Below are positions 25,105 to 33,770 of a DNA stretch of 54,201 bases, in pieces; the stretch's first letter is position 1, and every line of letters begins with the position of its first letter. The notes under the pieces were generated by a model, which saw nothing but the letters and a program-made list of their open reading frames with translations, had not been told where the DNA came from and did not search any database. Made by a program: the position numbers and the translations under genes. Location: NCBI GenBank assembly GCA_004556745.1, contig SFFY01000010.1, forward strand, positions 1 to 54,201, read 5' to 3'. This DNA is from Bacteroidales bacterium. Its GTDB lineage: Bacteria > Bacteroidota > Bacteroidia > Bacteroidales > Bacteroidaceae.

Positions 25105-27309
25105 TTAATTAAAAAAGTTCCACGAAAGGCCGAAACGGATGATGCGCAGGTTCATTGGATAGTGGGGCGCGAGGAAAGGCATGCCCGAACCGGCAGAACC
25201 GTTCACGTGCGAAGCCATGACATAAAAGCGCGTGCGCTTGAGGTGGAAGTTGGCGTAGACGTTGATGATGGGATAGTTGCCGAGCTTGATGCGCTCCGCC
25301 TCGTCCTGCAAGGCGAACTGGCCGATGATGGGCGAATAAGTCGGGGCGTAGTATTGGGTGAAATAGCGCACGTCGCCGCCGATTTCCGTGTTGAGCACCT
25401 TGGCAATCTTGAATTTGAGGTAAAGATTGCTGTAAACGTTGAGCATGGGCAGCGGCAGGACGTATTCGTTCGACGAGCGCTGATACGTTACCTCGTTCTC
25501 CCAATTGAACACGCCCCAATGGAAGTCTTGGCTAATGGAAGCCTCGGTGACGCGCAGGTTTTTCGCCGTCTGTATCGGTTGGACGCTGTGCCGGTAGAGG
25601 CGCAGTCCCTCTTCGTCGCTGTATGGTTCGAGCGTTTCGGCAAAGGTTGTGTAATTCTGAATGGTTTCAAAGTGAAAACTGAGGCGGGTGTCCTTATATT
25701 TCACCGCGCCGCCGATGCGCGTGCGGAACTCCATGTCGAGCGACTTATCCCAAGAGGCGTTGCGACCGTGGAAATGCTCGTAGAAGAAAGAGGGCTGCTC
25801 ATTGCGCACATAGCCGTCGGCTATGATGTGGAGCGTGTCTTTTAAGAAAGGAATATTGAGCGAGGCGTCGCCTTCGACATTAAACTCGCCCCACTCCTTG
25901 CCCGTGGTGCGCAATTCGCCGAGCACGTTGTAGCGCACTATTTTGGCATTCCGCCGGAGCAACTGTGCACCGACGGTAAAGTAGTTTCTAATTGTCTTGG
26001 CCGACTCGTAGGCAGTCGACGGGAGCGTATAGTGCTGCAGTTCGTGCTTGGCAAAGAGGCGCAGCCCCATCACCATCCATTTGTTGAAGCCCTCGTGCAG
26101 GTCAATGGCGACGGTGTTGGCAATGTTGAGGTATTTGATGCGCTCGTCGGTCGTGGCACTCGGCCAATAGAAGTCGCGGAAGTAGCCCTCGTCTGCCGTT
26201 CCAGAGGCCGAGGATATGAAGCGGCGGTTGTTGTGGTCGGCGCGGAAAGTGTGGATTACAGACGATACGGGCACGAACTCCTGTGTAAGTGTGATGCTGT
26301 CGGCTTCTTCCTCGTCAATGTCTGCCGTTTCGGACTTCGCAAACGTTTTTGCAGAGTCGGCGGCAGCGAACAGTTTCGCGCTGTCGGCGGCAAGGCTGTC
26401 GGCTGGCAGTTTCATCAGGTTTTTCATACCCAAGATAGATTTCACCTTGTCGCTCTTGACGATGTTGCCGTTTTGGTCGCGGTAGCGGTTGAAGCCGATG
26501 TTGTAGCGGTGCGTGAGGAAGAAGGAATTGACGTTGAGTTTCGTCACCGCCCGCGTGAGGTTGACGGGCATGTCCGCCGTGCCGTATTTCGTAGGGAAGT
26601 TTTCTGGGTTGGTGATGTACTCGTCGTTGTCGATGCCGCCGTTCTCTGCGTTCTTCACGTGGTTGGCATAGTAGATGAGGTGCGCGTCGTAGCGGTCGTC
26701 GCGGTAGGAGGCAAACACCGCGCCGTTGAGGTGCGCCGTGGACTGCCGCTGATAGTAGCCGCGCCCGTAGAGATAGTCGAGTTTGAAGCCTACGCCGAGT
26801 TTCTTGCCGGCGTTCACGCCGAAGAGGGCGGAGATGCGGTCTTCGCCGTTTGTCTTGTTGCCGCAGCTATGGTAAGTGAGATTGGTGAAAGGAGACTTTG
26901 TGTTGGTAAAAAGATATTCGTCCGGCTCTTTCACAAAGAAATCAAAGGGTTGTGAAAAGATAAAGGGGGCTTGCATCATCGTGGTGCGGCGCAAGGCGAA
27001 GATGCGGGCCTGGCGCGGCGAGCCAAGGTTGCCTGTCGTGTTGTATTCGCCGTGCAGCCCCTCTGTGAATGCCTGATTTTGGAACAAATGCGATGCCGTG
27101 TCGGCATCTATCGGCTTAACGTCGCCGAAACGCTCGTCGATGCGCCACATCTTCACCTCGATCGGAATATCTGTCTTTTCCACAGAGTCTTCCTCCTCCA
27201 TCCAATGCGAGCGTTCTTCGTCTTCAGTATGTATTGTTTGCGCCTTACCCACCCCGGCAAGTATGCCGAAGAGGCAGAAAATGATGCACGTTTTCAGAAA
27301 ATCTCTCAT
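25105..27309 (-). CDS. Putative outer membrane porin (Porin_10-like)
   Basis: A 734-residue protein with a signal peptide (MRDFLKTCIIFCLFGILAGVGKAQ). An acidic N-terminal stretch follows, then many alternating aromatic strands typical of a large beta-barrel (for example LGVGFKLDYLYGRGYYQRQST, shown by position about 170-190), and the protein ends in a strand closing with F (FGLSWNFFN). It fits the Bacteroidota 'putative porin' family. The substrate is unknown. A Ser/Ala/Asp-rich insert (about 300-340) is probably an extracellular loop. An octamer hairpin lies directly before its start. Confidence 0.85.
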   Translation of the reverse strand: MRDFLKTCIIFCLFGILAGVGKAQTIHTEDEERSHWMEEEDSVEKTDIPIEVKMWRIDERFGDVKPIDADTASHLFQNQAFTEGLHGEYNTTGNLGSPRQARIFALRRTTMMQAPFIFSQPFDFFVKEPDEYLFTNTKSPFTNLTYHSCGNKTNGEDRISALFGVNAGKKLGVGFKLDYLYGRGYYQRQSTAHLNGAVFASYRDDRYDAHLIYYANHVKNAENGGIDNDEYITNPENFPTKYGTADMPVNLTRAVTKLNVNSFFLTHRYNIGFNRYRDQNGNIVKSDKVKSILGMKNLMKLPADSLAADSAKLFAAADSAKTFAKSETADIDEEEADSITLTQEFVPVSSVIHTFRADHNNRRFISSASGTADEGYFRDFYWPSATTDERIKYLNIANTVAIDLHEGFNKWMVMGLRLFAKHELQHYTLPSTAYESAKTIRNYFTVGAQLLRRNAKIVRYNVLGELRTTGKEWGEFNVEGDASLNIPFLKDTLHIIADGYVRNEQPSFFYEHFHGRNASWDKSLDMEFRTRIGGAVKYKDTRLSFHFETIQNYTTFAETLEPYSDEEGLRLYRHSVQPIQTAKNLRVTEASISQDFHWGVFNWENEVTYQRSSNEYVLPLPMLNVYSNLYLKFKIAKVLNTEIGGDVRYFTQYYAPTYSPIIGQFALQDEAERIKLGNYPIINVYANFHLKRTRFYVMASHVNGSAGSGMPFLAPHYPMNLRIIRFGLSWNFFN

Positions 27310-27314
27310 TATTT

Positions 27315-27428
27315 AGTAGACGAGTTACAAGTAGACGAGTAAACGAGACAAGTTAGTAAAGCACCAAGACATCATAATATATTAGTAATCTGTCTTGTTT
27401 ACTTGTTCACTCGTCTACTTGTTTACTA
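27315..27428. repeat. Octamer hairpin repeat, copy 5
   Basis: A full-length copy: TAGTAGACGAG... on the left, ...CTTGTTTACTAAAA on the right, with an AT-rich loop. It separates the membrane lipoprotein gene (upstream on the minus strand) from the porin gene. Confidence 0.8.
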
Positions 27429-27488
27429 AAATATCCATATCAGGCGCAAAGGTACTACTTTTTTGAAAAAAAACAGGCTTATCTTACT

Positions 27489-28514
27489 TCAGAGGCTGTT
27501 GCGCATGCCGCATTTCGGGCAGATGTCCGTGCCGGTTGGAATGGGGTTGTTGCAGTTGCCGCACAGGAAGTGTGACGGCCGGTGGCGCACATAGCGCATT
27601 ACCGCCCACGCCCAGTAGGCAAGCAGCAACGGGTAGCCGAAGTAGAGCGGCACGGTCTGCGTAAACACAAGGTAGAGCAGCATACACACGCCACCCAGCG
27701 ACGCGAGATAAGCCAAGCCGTCGCCGAGGTCGGGCTGCCGCCGCAATTCCTCTACCACCGCCACGCCGACGATTATCATCGTCCAAACCGAAGCGATGAA
27801 CAAGGCCAGTATCAGGGGCAGGTCGGGGTGCAAGGGGTTGAGCGTGGGATGGAAATAAAACTCCTCCCACGTTTCGGGCACAAACCGCTGAATGCTGCCG
27901 TAGAGCGCGGCACCGCCCGATACGGTGATGCAGAGCAACGTGGGGTAAAAGCTCGAGATGTCGCGGAAGTGCACCATGCGCAGATGCTTGTGGCGGAACA
28001 ACTGCAACAGCAGAAACGCCACTGCGATGCCAAAGCAGCACACCACGTAGAACGAGCGCCCCCGGCTGAAGCGGTGGATAAATTTTGAAATCGGGTCGTC
28101 GGGTACGGCCTTGTCCAATAGTTCCGACTCGCGCACCCAGCCTTGCGTCAACTGGTCGCGCGCCACCTTCACCCACACCGTGTCGATCGTATCGGCGGGC
28201 ACTATGGCCACCGCCGCCACCACGAGCGGGTCGTTGCGGTAAATCTTATTGTCGGAGATAAACGCCATTTGCGCCGCCCGCACGCTGTCTTGCGATGCTT
28301 GCAGCGTGATACTATCGGTAGCCACGAGGTTGTAGCCCGTCCAATAATGATGCGCTTGCCTGAAAGCCACGGAGTCGATACCGCCCGGCAGTTCCTGATT
28401 TTCCCCCTCTTCCTCCTCCGCCGCTTCCTGCCGATAATGGCAGCCTGCCAGCATCATGCCCCAAACTACAAGCAGCAGGGGATACAATATATATATATAC
28501 GTGCGCGTGCGCAT
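27489..28514 (-). CDS. Membrane lipoprotein with C-terminal zinc ribbon
   Basis: A 341-residue protein that I do not recognise as a named family. A lipoprotein-like signal (LLLVVWGMMLAGCHY) precedes an acidic linker. A soluble region (about 45-140) contains VWVKVARDQLTQGWVRESEL, which resembles an SH3-type domain. About five transmembrane segments follow (from about 155). The C-terminus CGNCNNPIPTGTDICPKCG is a four-cysteine zinc ribbon. A longer frame starts at 28553, but the ATG at 28514 gives the signal sequence directly. A -7 element (28551-28558) lies just upstream. The first codons sit in a 29-base alternating purine-pyrimidine tract. Confidence 0.75.
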   Translation of the reverse strand: MRTRTYIYILYPLLLVVWGMMLAGCHYRQEAAEEEEGENQELPGGIDSVAFRQAHHYWTGYNLVATDSITLQASQDSVRAAQMAFISDNKIYRNDPLVVAAVAIVPADTIDTVWVKVARDQLTQGWVRESELLDKAVPDDPISKFIHRFSRGRSFYVVCCFGIAVAFLLLQLFRHKHLRMVHFRDISSFYPTLLCITVSGGAALYGSIQRFVPETWEEFYFHPTLNPLHPDLPLILALFIASVWTMIIVGVAVVEELRRQPDLGDGLAYLASLGGVCMLLYLVFTQTVPLYFGYPLLLAYWAWAVMRYVRHRPSHFLCGNCNNPIPTGTDICPKCGMRNSL

Positions 28515-28550
28515 AGGATTGTAATTTTCGCAAAACAGCATTATTTCGTA

Positions 28551-28558
28551 CAAAAGTA
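28551..28558 (-). promoter_or_regulatory. -7 element for the zinc-ribbon lipoprotein gene
   Basis: TACTTTTG on the minus strand, about 37 bases before the ATG. No convincing -33 TTTG is at the right distance. Confidence 0.45.
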
Positions 28559-28611
28559 TAGATAAAATCCCGTTTTCTTAGCAGAAAATCAAAGAAAAAA
28601 GCAAGAAAAGC

Positions 28612-28642
28612 TTTACTATCTTATAAGAAAATGCTAATTTTG
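28612..28642 (+). promoter_or_regulatory. Predicted promoter of rplM-rpsI
   Basis: TTTA (28612-28615), 19-base spacer, TAATTTTG (28635-28642). The leader to the GTG start would be about 140 bases and contains a small stem (GCAGCC...GGCTGC, 28662-28680). Such leaders often carry ribosomal-protein binding sites; this one is unproven. Confidence 0.7.
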
Positions 28643-28791
28643 CACGCCGATTATTATCAAGCAGCCCCAAAAAGGCTGCAAAACGTGTGTGTATAATAGT
28701 TCCGTTCTCATTGGCCTGGGGCGGGATGGTTAGAACAAAAGCACGCACGAAAGACATTAGTAGTTACAAACAATTTTTAAAAACAACAAGA

Positions 28792-29253
28792 GTGGACACT
28801 TTAAGCTACAAGACCATTTCTGCAAACAAGGAGACCGCACAGAAAGAATGGGTGGTAGTTGACGCTACCGACCAGATCCTCGGCCGCCTTGGCTCGAAAG
28901 TTGCCAAACTGCTGCGCGGCAAGTACAAACCCAACTTTACCCCGCACGTAGACTGTGGTGACAACGTTATCATCATCAATGCCGACAAGGTGAAACTCAC
29001 CGGCAAAAAGTGGACGGACCGCATCTATTACACCTACACCGGCTATCCCGGCGGCCAGCGCGAGCACACGCCCGCAAGCATCATGGCTAAGCCCAACGGC
29101 GCCGACAAGCTTCTGCACCGCGTGGTTAAGGGTATGCTCCCCAAGAACCGTCTGGGCGCCAAACTCCTCGGTAACCTCTACGTTTACGCCGGCAGCGAGC
29201 ACCCCCACGAGGCACAAAGCCCCAAGGCAATTGATATTAACCTCTATAAATAA
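28792..29253 (+). CDS. rplM: 50S ribosomal protein L13
   Basis: A 153-residue large-subunit protein. The start is a GTG at 28792 (VDTLSYKTISANK), matching the usual Bacteroidota N-terminus MDTLSYKT. The upstream in-frame extension to 28687 is not conserved. Landmarks are VVDATDQILGRLGSKVAKLLRGK, NADKVKLTGKK and RVVKGMLPKNRLG. It is followed 9 bases later by rpsI, the universal L13-S9 pair. Confidence 0.95.
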   Translation: MDTLSYKTISANKETAQKEWVVVDATDQILGRLGSKVAKLLRGKYKPNFTPHVDCGDNVIIINADKVKLTGKKWTDRIYYTYTGYPGGQREHTPASIMAKPNGADKLLHRVVKGMLPKNRLGAKLLGNLYVYAGSEHPHEAQSPKAIDINLYK

Positions 29254-29262
29254 GACGCAGTA

Positions 29263-29649
29263 ATGGAAATGATAAACGCATTGGGCCGTCGCAAAAGCGC
29301 CGTAGCCCGCATCTACTTGACCGAAGGTAACGGCAAGATTACCATCAACAAGAGAGACTTGACCGAATATTTTCCCTCCAGCATCCTGCAGTTTGTCGTT
29401 AAGCAGCCCCTCAACCTCCTCGAGGTAGCTGAGAAGTACGACATCAAGGTTAACGTGTTCGGCGGCGGTTTCACGGGTCAGTCCCAAGCCATTCGCCTCG
29501 GTATTGCACGCGCCTTGGTTAAGGTGAACGCCGACGACAAGAAAGCACTCCGTGCTGAAGGCTTCGTAACGCGCGACTCCCGCAGCGTTGAACGTAAGAA
29601 GCCGGGTCAGCCCAAAGCACGCCGCCGCTTCCAGTTCAGCAAGCGTTAA
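29263..29649 (+). CDS. rpsI: 30S ribosomal protein S9
   Basis: A 128-residue small-subunit protein with N-terminal NALGRRKSAVARIYL, central GGGFTGQSQAIRLGIARAL and the basic tail KPGQPKARRRFQFSKR, which reaches the P-site tRNA. It is cotranscribed with rplM. A structured 293-base leader separates it from rpsB. Confidence 0.97.
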   Translation: MEMINALGRRKSAVARIYLTEGNGKITINKRDLTEYFPSSILQFVVKQPLNLLEVAEKYDIKVNVFGGGFTGQSQAIRLGIARALVKVNADDKKALRAEGFVTRDSRSVERKKPGQPKARRRFQFSKR

Positions 29650-29942
29650 TCTCTGCGCTACAACGTATTCCCGCAACGCCGCCTAAGTGCCTGACTATAA
29701 TTCTATATAATAATCGACCGCACGGCACAGGCAGCGCAAACCCTAAAACTTCCGGAAGCATACGGAAAAGGCCTTTTCGCAAAGGCAAAACGTTTAGTAT
29801 CTAAACCCGAAAGGATTTCTGTTTCTAACAAAAAAAAGAACTACCGTCGGGTTGGTTGACTAAAATCACCGAAGACGGCGGAATGCTTACCCGCCCTTCA
29901 AAGCAACTCAAAAGAAAGTAAACGCTAAAAAACAAAACAAAA
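29650..29942 (+). promoter_or_regulatory. Structured leader of rpsB
   Basis: Three strong stems are visible: GCCTTTTCGCAAAGGC (29771-29786, UUCG-like loop), GTTTAGTATCTAAAC (29792-29806), and CCGTC (29844-29848) with GACGG (29874-29878) closing a longer arm. No TAnnTTTG promoter is present, so the leader may be transcribed from rplM. An S2-binding autoregulatory leader is a reasonable guess, not shown. Confidence 0.5.
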
Positions 29943-30788
29943 ATGTCAAGAACAAACTTTGAAACCCTTTTGGAGGCTGGCTGCCACTTTGGCCACCTCA
30001 AGCGCAAATGGAATCCTGCCATGGCTCCCTACATCTTCATGGAGCGCAACGGCATTCACATCATCGACCTCCACAAGACCGTTGTGAAGATCGACGAAGC
30101 CGCAGAAGCCATCAAGCAGATTGCCAAGCAAGGCAAAAGGGTGCTCTTTGTAGCTACTAAGAAGCAAGCAAAAGAGGTGGTAGCCGAGAAAGCTACCTCC
30201 GTAAACATGCCCTACGTTACGGAACGCTGGCCGGGCGGTATGCTCACCAACTTCCCCACCATCCGTAAGGCTGTTAAGAAAATGGCCAATATCGACAAGC
30301 TGATGAGCGACGGCACCTATTCTAACCTCTCCAAGCGCGAAATCCTCCAGATCTCTCGCCAGCGTGCCAAGCTCGAAAAGAACCTCGGTTCTATCGCAGA
30401 CCTCACCCGCCTGCCCGCAGCTCTTTTCGTAATCGACGTTTGCAAGGAACACATCGCAGTGCGCGAGGCTCAGCGCCTCGGTATCCCCGTGTTCGGTATC
30501 GTTGATACGAACTCCGACCCCAACTGCGTCGACTACATCATCCCCGCCAACGACGACTCTAACAAGAGCGTAGAGGTGATCCTCAACGCTATCTGCGGCG
30601 CCATCGCCGAAGGTCTTGAAGAGCGTAAGGCTGAAAAGGTTGACACCGAAGCAGCCGGCGAAAGCGCAGAAGGAGAAGCAGCAGCCAAGGCTCCCCGCAA
30701 GCGCGGCGGCAAGGCTCGCGCCGAAAAGGCAGCACCCGCTGAGGCACAGCCTGCAGCAGAAGAGGCTACCGAAGCAGCAGCTGAGTAA
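29943..30788 (+). CDS. rpsB: 30S ribosomal protein S2
   Basis: A 281-residue protein. The core is typical: NFETLLEAGCHFGHLKRKWNP at the N-terminus, then VLFVATKKQAKEVV, YVTERWPGGMLTNF and the GIPVFGIVDTNSDPNCVDYIIPANDD block. Beyond about residue 225 there is a tail of alternating Ala/Glu and Lys/Arg runs (EAAAKAPRKRGGKARAEKAA), which makes it longer than the E. coli protein (241). Such tails are common in Bacteroidota. A hairpin terminator or attenuator separates it from tsf. Confidence 0.96.
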   Translation: MSRTNFETLLEAGCHFGHLKRKWNPAMAPYIFMERNGIHIIDLHKTVVKIDEAAEAIKQIAKQGKRVLFVATKKQAKEVVAEKATSVNMPYVTERWPGGMLTNFPTIRKAVKKMANIDKLMSDGTYSNLSKREILQISRQRAKLEKNLGSIADLTRLPAALFVIDVCKEHIAVREAQRLGIPVFGIVDTNSDPNCVDYIIPANDDSNKSVEVILNAICGAIAEGLEERKAEKVDTEAAGESAEGEAAAKAPRKRGGKARAEKAAPAEAQPAAEEATEAAAE

Positions 30789-30812
30789 ATTCTGTCGATA
30801 AATTAAAAGCAC

Positions 30813-30859
30813 AGGGGTGTTCTGAAATATAAACAATATGTTTGGGAACACCCCTTTAT
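30813..30859 (+). terminator. Terminator or attenuator between rpsB and tsf
   Basis: AGGGGTGTTC (30813-30822) pairs with GAACACCCCT (30846-30855), followed by TTATT. The stem is 10 base pairs with a 23-base AT-rich loop. It probably reduces tsf relative to rpsB transcripts. Confidence 0.65.
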
Positions 30860-30927
30860 TACTTAAAAATCCAATTATTTACCATAGTCTTCACACCAAA
30901 TCAAGACTAACCCAAATCTAAAACAAA

Positions 30928-31917
30928 ATGGCAGTAGCATTAGAAGATATCAAGAAACTGCGCGCCCTCACCGGCGCCGGTCTCGGCGATTGCAAAAAGG
31001 CCCTTGCCGAAGCCAACGGCAACATGGAAGAGGCCATCGAAATTATCCGCAAGAAAGGTCAGGCAGTAGCCGCCAAGCGTTCCGACCGCGAAGCAGCCGA
31101 AGGCGCTGTGCTCGTTAAGTCGGCCGACGGCTTTGCAGCCATTCTCGCCTTGAAATGCGAAACGGACTTCGTTGCCAAGAACGAAGACTTCATCAAGCTC
31201 GCTCAGGAAATCCTCGACGCAGCCGTTGCCAACAAGTGCAAGAGCCTCGAAGAGGTGAATGCCCTCCCCTTCGGCACACACACCGTAGCCGAGGCCGTTA
31301 CCGACCGCAGCGGTATCACGGGTGAGAAGATGGAACTCGACGGCTATATGTTCATCGAAGGCGAAAACGTTTCCGTTTACGACCACATGGGCCGCCACAT
31401 GCTTTGCACCATGGTTCAGACCAACAAGCCCGCCGAAGAAGCCGCTCACAACGTGGCCATGCAGGTTGCAGCCATGAACCCCGTAGCCCTCAACGCTGAA
31501 AGCGTACCCGAAGCCGTGAAGGAAGAAGAGCTCAAGGTGGCTATCGAAAAGACCAAGGAAGAACAGGTGAAGAAGGCTGTTGAAGCCGCTCTCAAGAAGG
31601 CTGGTTTCAACCTCTACATCGCTGAAAGCGAAGAGCACCTCGAGGAAGGCATCATGAAGGGCAATATCACTGCCGAACAGGCCGACGAAATCCGCCAGAT
31701 CAAGCAGACCGTTGCCGAAGAAAAGGCTGCCAACCTCCCCGAGCAGATGATTCAGAACATCGCACAGGGCCGCATGAAGAAGTTCTTCAAGGAAAGCTGC
31801 CTCCTCGAGCAGGAATACATCCAGGACAGCAAGCTCTCCGTTGCCGACTACCTCAAAACCGCCGACAAGGAACTCACTGTCATCGACTTCAAGCGTTTCA
31901 CGCTCCGCGCTGAATAA
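30928..31917 (+). CDS. tsf: Elongation factor Ts
   Basis: A 329-residue guanine nucleotide exchange factor for EF-Tu. The N-terminal UBA-like domain (LRALTGAGLGDCKKALAEANGN) is followed by the TDFVAKNEDF motif (near 80), which contacts EF-Tu. The central coiled region (about 190-290) is longer than in E. coli (283 residues in total), as in other Bacteroidota. It is the last gene of the rplM-rpsI-rpsB-tsf cluster and is followed by a strong terminator. Confidence 0.96.
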   Translation: MAVALEDIKKLRALTGAGLGDCKKALAEANGNMEEAIEIIRKKGQAVAAKRSDREAAEGAVLVKSADGFAAILALKCETDFVAKNEDFIKLAQEILDAAVANKCKSLEEVNALPFGTHTVAEAVTDRSGITGEKMELDGYMFIEGENVSVYDHMGRHMLCTMVQTNKPAEEAAHNVAMQVAAMNPVALNAESVPEAVKEEELKVAIEKTKEEQVKKAVEAALKKAGFNLYIAESEEHLEEGIMKGNITAEQADEIRQIKQTVAEEKAANLPEQMIQNIAQGRMKKFFKESCLLEQEYIQDSKLSVADYLKTADKELTVIDFKRFTLRAE

Positions 31918-31989
31918 TCATCGCTTCATTCCGAGCAAATCACATTACTCAGAATACAGTCAAAACATTCATAGCCTTATATTTGCGAA

Positions 31990-32016
31990 AGGCGTGACCT
32001 ACGGGTCACGCCTTTT
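31990..32016 (+). terminator. Terminator after tsf
   Basis: GGCGTGACC-TACG-GGTCACGCC followed by TTTTATT: a perfect 9-bp stem with a tetraloop, 73 bases after the tsf stop. Confidence 0.85.
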
Positions 32017-32066
32017 ATTGTGCTTAAATTTTGGGGAATGATATTGAGCTGAAGTTTTAGTGCATA

Positions 32067-32801
32067 TTAGTTTTCAACTCCTGCCGCTGCCGTGAGGACA
32101 AATGTTTTGAAATATCTGTAATAGACGGGGAGGGGCGGGGCTTGCTGCGTGCGTGCCGAAAGCCAGCCGGGGGCGTGGGGTTGGAGCTGGATAAGGCGGA
32201 AATCGCAAAGGGTCTGGTCGTTGAAATATTTGTACACCGCCTCCTTTGCGCTCCAATACAGCGTGGCGGCCGCCTCTGTGGGGTGGGGCAGTTGCCTGAT
32301 TTCCATGGGTTGCAGGTAGCGCGAGGCAAGGCGCAGGGCGCGACCGTCCCATCTCTCTATATCGATGCCCACGGGGCGCGGCGACAGGGCGAGGGCAATC
32401 ACGCCGGCCGTGTGCGACACGCTCAGGCGCAGTCCGAGGGCGCGGCTGTCGGTTTCTGCCGCGAAGTCTGTGCTCTTTTCGATTAGCGGGCTGCCGTCGG
32501 CGTTGTGGCCAATCAGCACACCCTTGCCCAATGTCTGCCTTAACACAAGCTGCGCCGCGAGTCGCTCGGCCATGCGTGCCGTGGAGCGGATTTCGCCGGA
32601 GGCTGCGCCGGCGGAGGGCTTGCCGCAGGCTGCCTGTTGCAGTTCGGGCGTGCAGAGGGGGTGGGCAGGAGAAAGGTCAGCAGGATAGTGCCACAGGTAG
32701 ATTTGCAGCCTTTTTGCGCCCTGCTCGAAAGAGTAAGGCGGAAGAGTACTCAATGAGTGCTCTTCCGCCGCAATGTGTATGTTTGGCTCAAACGATGCCA
32801 T
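32067..32801 (-). CDS. 4'-phosphopantetheinyl transferase, Sfp type
   Basis: A 244-residue enzyme that moves phosphopantetheine from CoA to a serine of carrier proteins. The Mg-binding GIDIE (about 153-157) and WSAKEAVYK (about 191-199) motifs are intact, and the LSVSHTAG segment precedes them. Sfp-type enzymes usually serve polyketide, peptide or fatty acid carriers. No carrier gene is nearby, so the partner is unknown. It lies downstream of ssb on the same strand, with 33 bases between. Confidence 0.9.
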   Translation of the reverse strand: MASFEPNIHIAAEEHSLSTLPPYSFEQGAKRLQIYLWHYPADLSPAHPLCTPELQQAACGKPSAGAASGEIRSTARMAERLAAQLVLRQTLGKGVLIGHNADGSPLIEKSTDFAAETDSRALGLRLSVSHTAGVIALALSPRPVGIDIERWDGRALRLASRYLQPMEIRQLPHPTEAAATLYWSAKEAVYKYFNDQTLCDFRLIQLQPHAPGWLSARTQQAPPLPVYYRYFKTFVLTAAAGVEN

Positions 32802-32834
32802 ATAATTATTGTACCTTAAAGAGGCATGGCATCC

Positions 32835-33284
32835 TTAAAACGGCAAATCCGTACCGTCTGCCGCAGGTGTCTCAAAAGGAGACGCGGAGGGTTGCTGCGC
32901 CTGCTGGGGAGTGGCGGCAGTTTGCGTTGCAGCAGGTTGCCCTGCTGCGGGGCGGCCGCCGAGGAGTTCGAGATTGTCGGCCCAAACCTCCGTGACATAG
33001 CGCGTTGCGCCCTTCTTGTCTGTATAGGAGCGCGTGCGGAGCTGTCCTTCGATATAGATTTTCTCGCCTTTTCGCACGTAGCGTTCCACAATCTCTGCCA
33101 GTCTGCGCCACAGCACGATGCGATGCCATTCTGTGCGCTCGGGCACCTGCGTGCCGTTGGGCAGCGTATAGCCCGGCGTGGAGGTGGCAAGGCTCATCGT
33201 GGCGGTGCAAACGCCGTTGTCAATGTAGCGGATTTCGGGATCCTTGCCCACGTTGCCAATCAGCATTACTTTGTTCAGGGACAT
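32835..33284 (-). CDS. ssb: Single-stranded DNA-binding protein
   Basis: A 149-residue protein with an N-terminal OB fold (MSLNKVMLIGNVGKDPEIRY, then WHRIVLWRRLAEIVERYVRKG) and a Gln/Ala-rich linker. The acidic tip DGTDLPF is a variant of the usual DDDIPF, through which repair proteins are bound. A TTG two codons upstream (33290) is a possible but less likely start. It lies between DUF4293 and the phosphopantetheinyl transferase, all on the minus strand. Confidence 0.95.
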   Translation of the reverse strand: MSLNKVMLIGNVGKDPEIRYIDNGVCTATMSLATSTPGYTLPNGTQVPERTEWHRIVLWRRLAEIVERYVRKGEKIYIEGQLRTRSYTDKKGATRYVTEVWADNLELLGGRPAAGQPAATQTAATPQQAQQPSASPFETPAADGTDLPF

Positions 33285-33305
33285 AAGCAACCAATTATAA
33301 GTGAT

Positions 33306-33770
33306 TTATCTAATTCTGTCGGCAGCGCGTACGAGTGCTTCGTCGTGCTTGATGCCGCGCTTCGCCAGATAGAGCGCGAGCAGGGAGAGGGCGGGGAAGA
33401 CCAGTCCGAACGACGGCGCAACCTCGAAGCCCGTGCGGTTTGCGGCTGCAAAGCAGTAGGCGGCGCAGACCGCGTACCAAGCCACGGCCAAGAGCATGGC
33501 GAGGTTCACGTGGCTGATTTGCCGCTTGCGGTTCTTATAGCCGAAGATAACGATGAGGGGCAATACCGTGCAGAGCGCGGTCATCAGCGTTACGCCGAAG
33601 GGATAGGTGAACAAGGCCTCTGCCGCGGGTTCTGCTGCGTAGTGACAGCCATAGAGCGTGCATGCTGCCTCAGGCTGCGCGCCGGTGAAGAGAGCGCAGG
33701 GCGCGGCGCACGCGAGTGCTGCAAAGATGCCTGCGAGGAGCAGGTAGATGCTTTGAATGCGCTGTATCAT
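33306..33770 (-). CDS. DUF4293 family membrane protein
   Basis: A 154-residue protein with about four transmembrane helices (about 7-27, 53-75, 84-108, 119-139) and a basic C-terminus. It belongs to a Bacteroidota-restricted family of unknown function whose N-terminus MIQRIQSIYLL is conserved. Its start overlaps the rpoZ stop by 4 bases, so it is coupled to the bamD-rpoZ operon, an arrangement I recall as common in this phylum. Confidence 0.85.
   Translation of the reverse strand: MIQRIQSIYLLLAGIFAALACAAPCALFTGAQPEAACTLYGCHYAAEPAAEALFTYPFGVTLMTALCTVLPLIVIFGYKNRKRQISHVNLAMLLAVAWYAVCAAYCFAAANRTGFEVAPSFGLVFPALSLLALYLAKRGIKHDEALVRAADRIR

Noticed and set aside
31978..31985. TATATTTG as a promoter after tsf
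   Set aside because: It sits directly before the tsf terminator, with no gene downstream on that strand and no -33 element.
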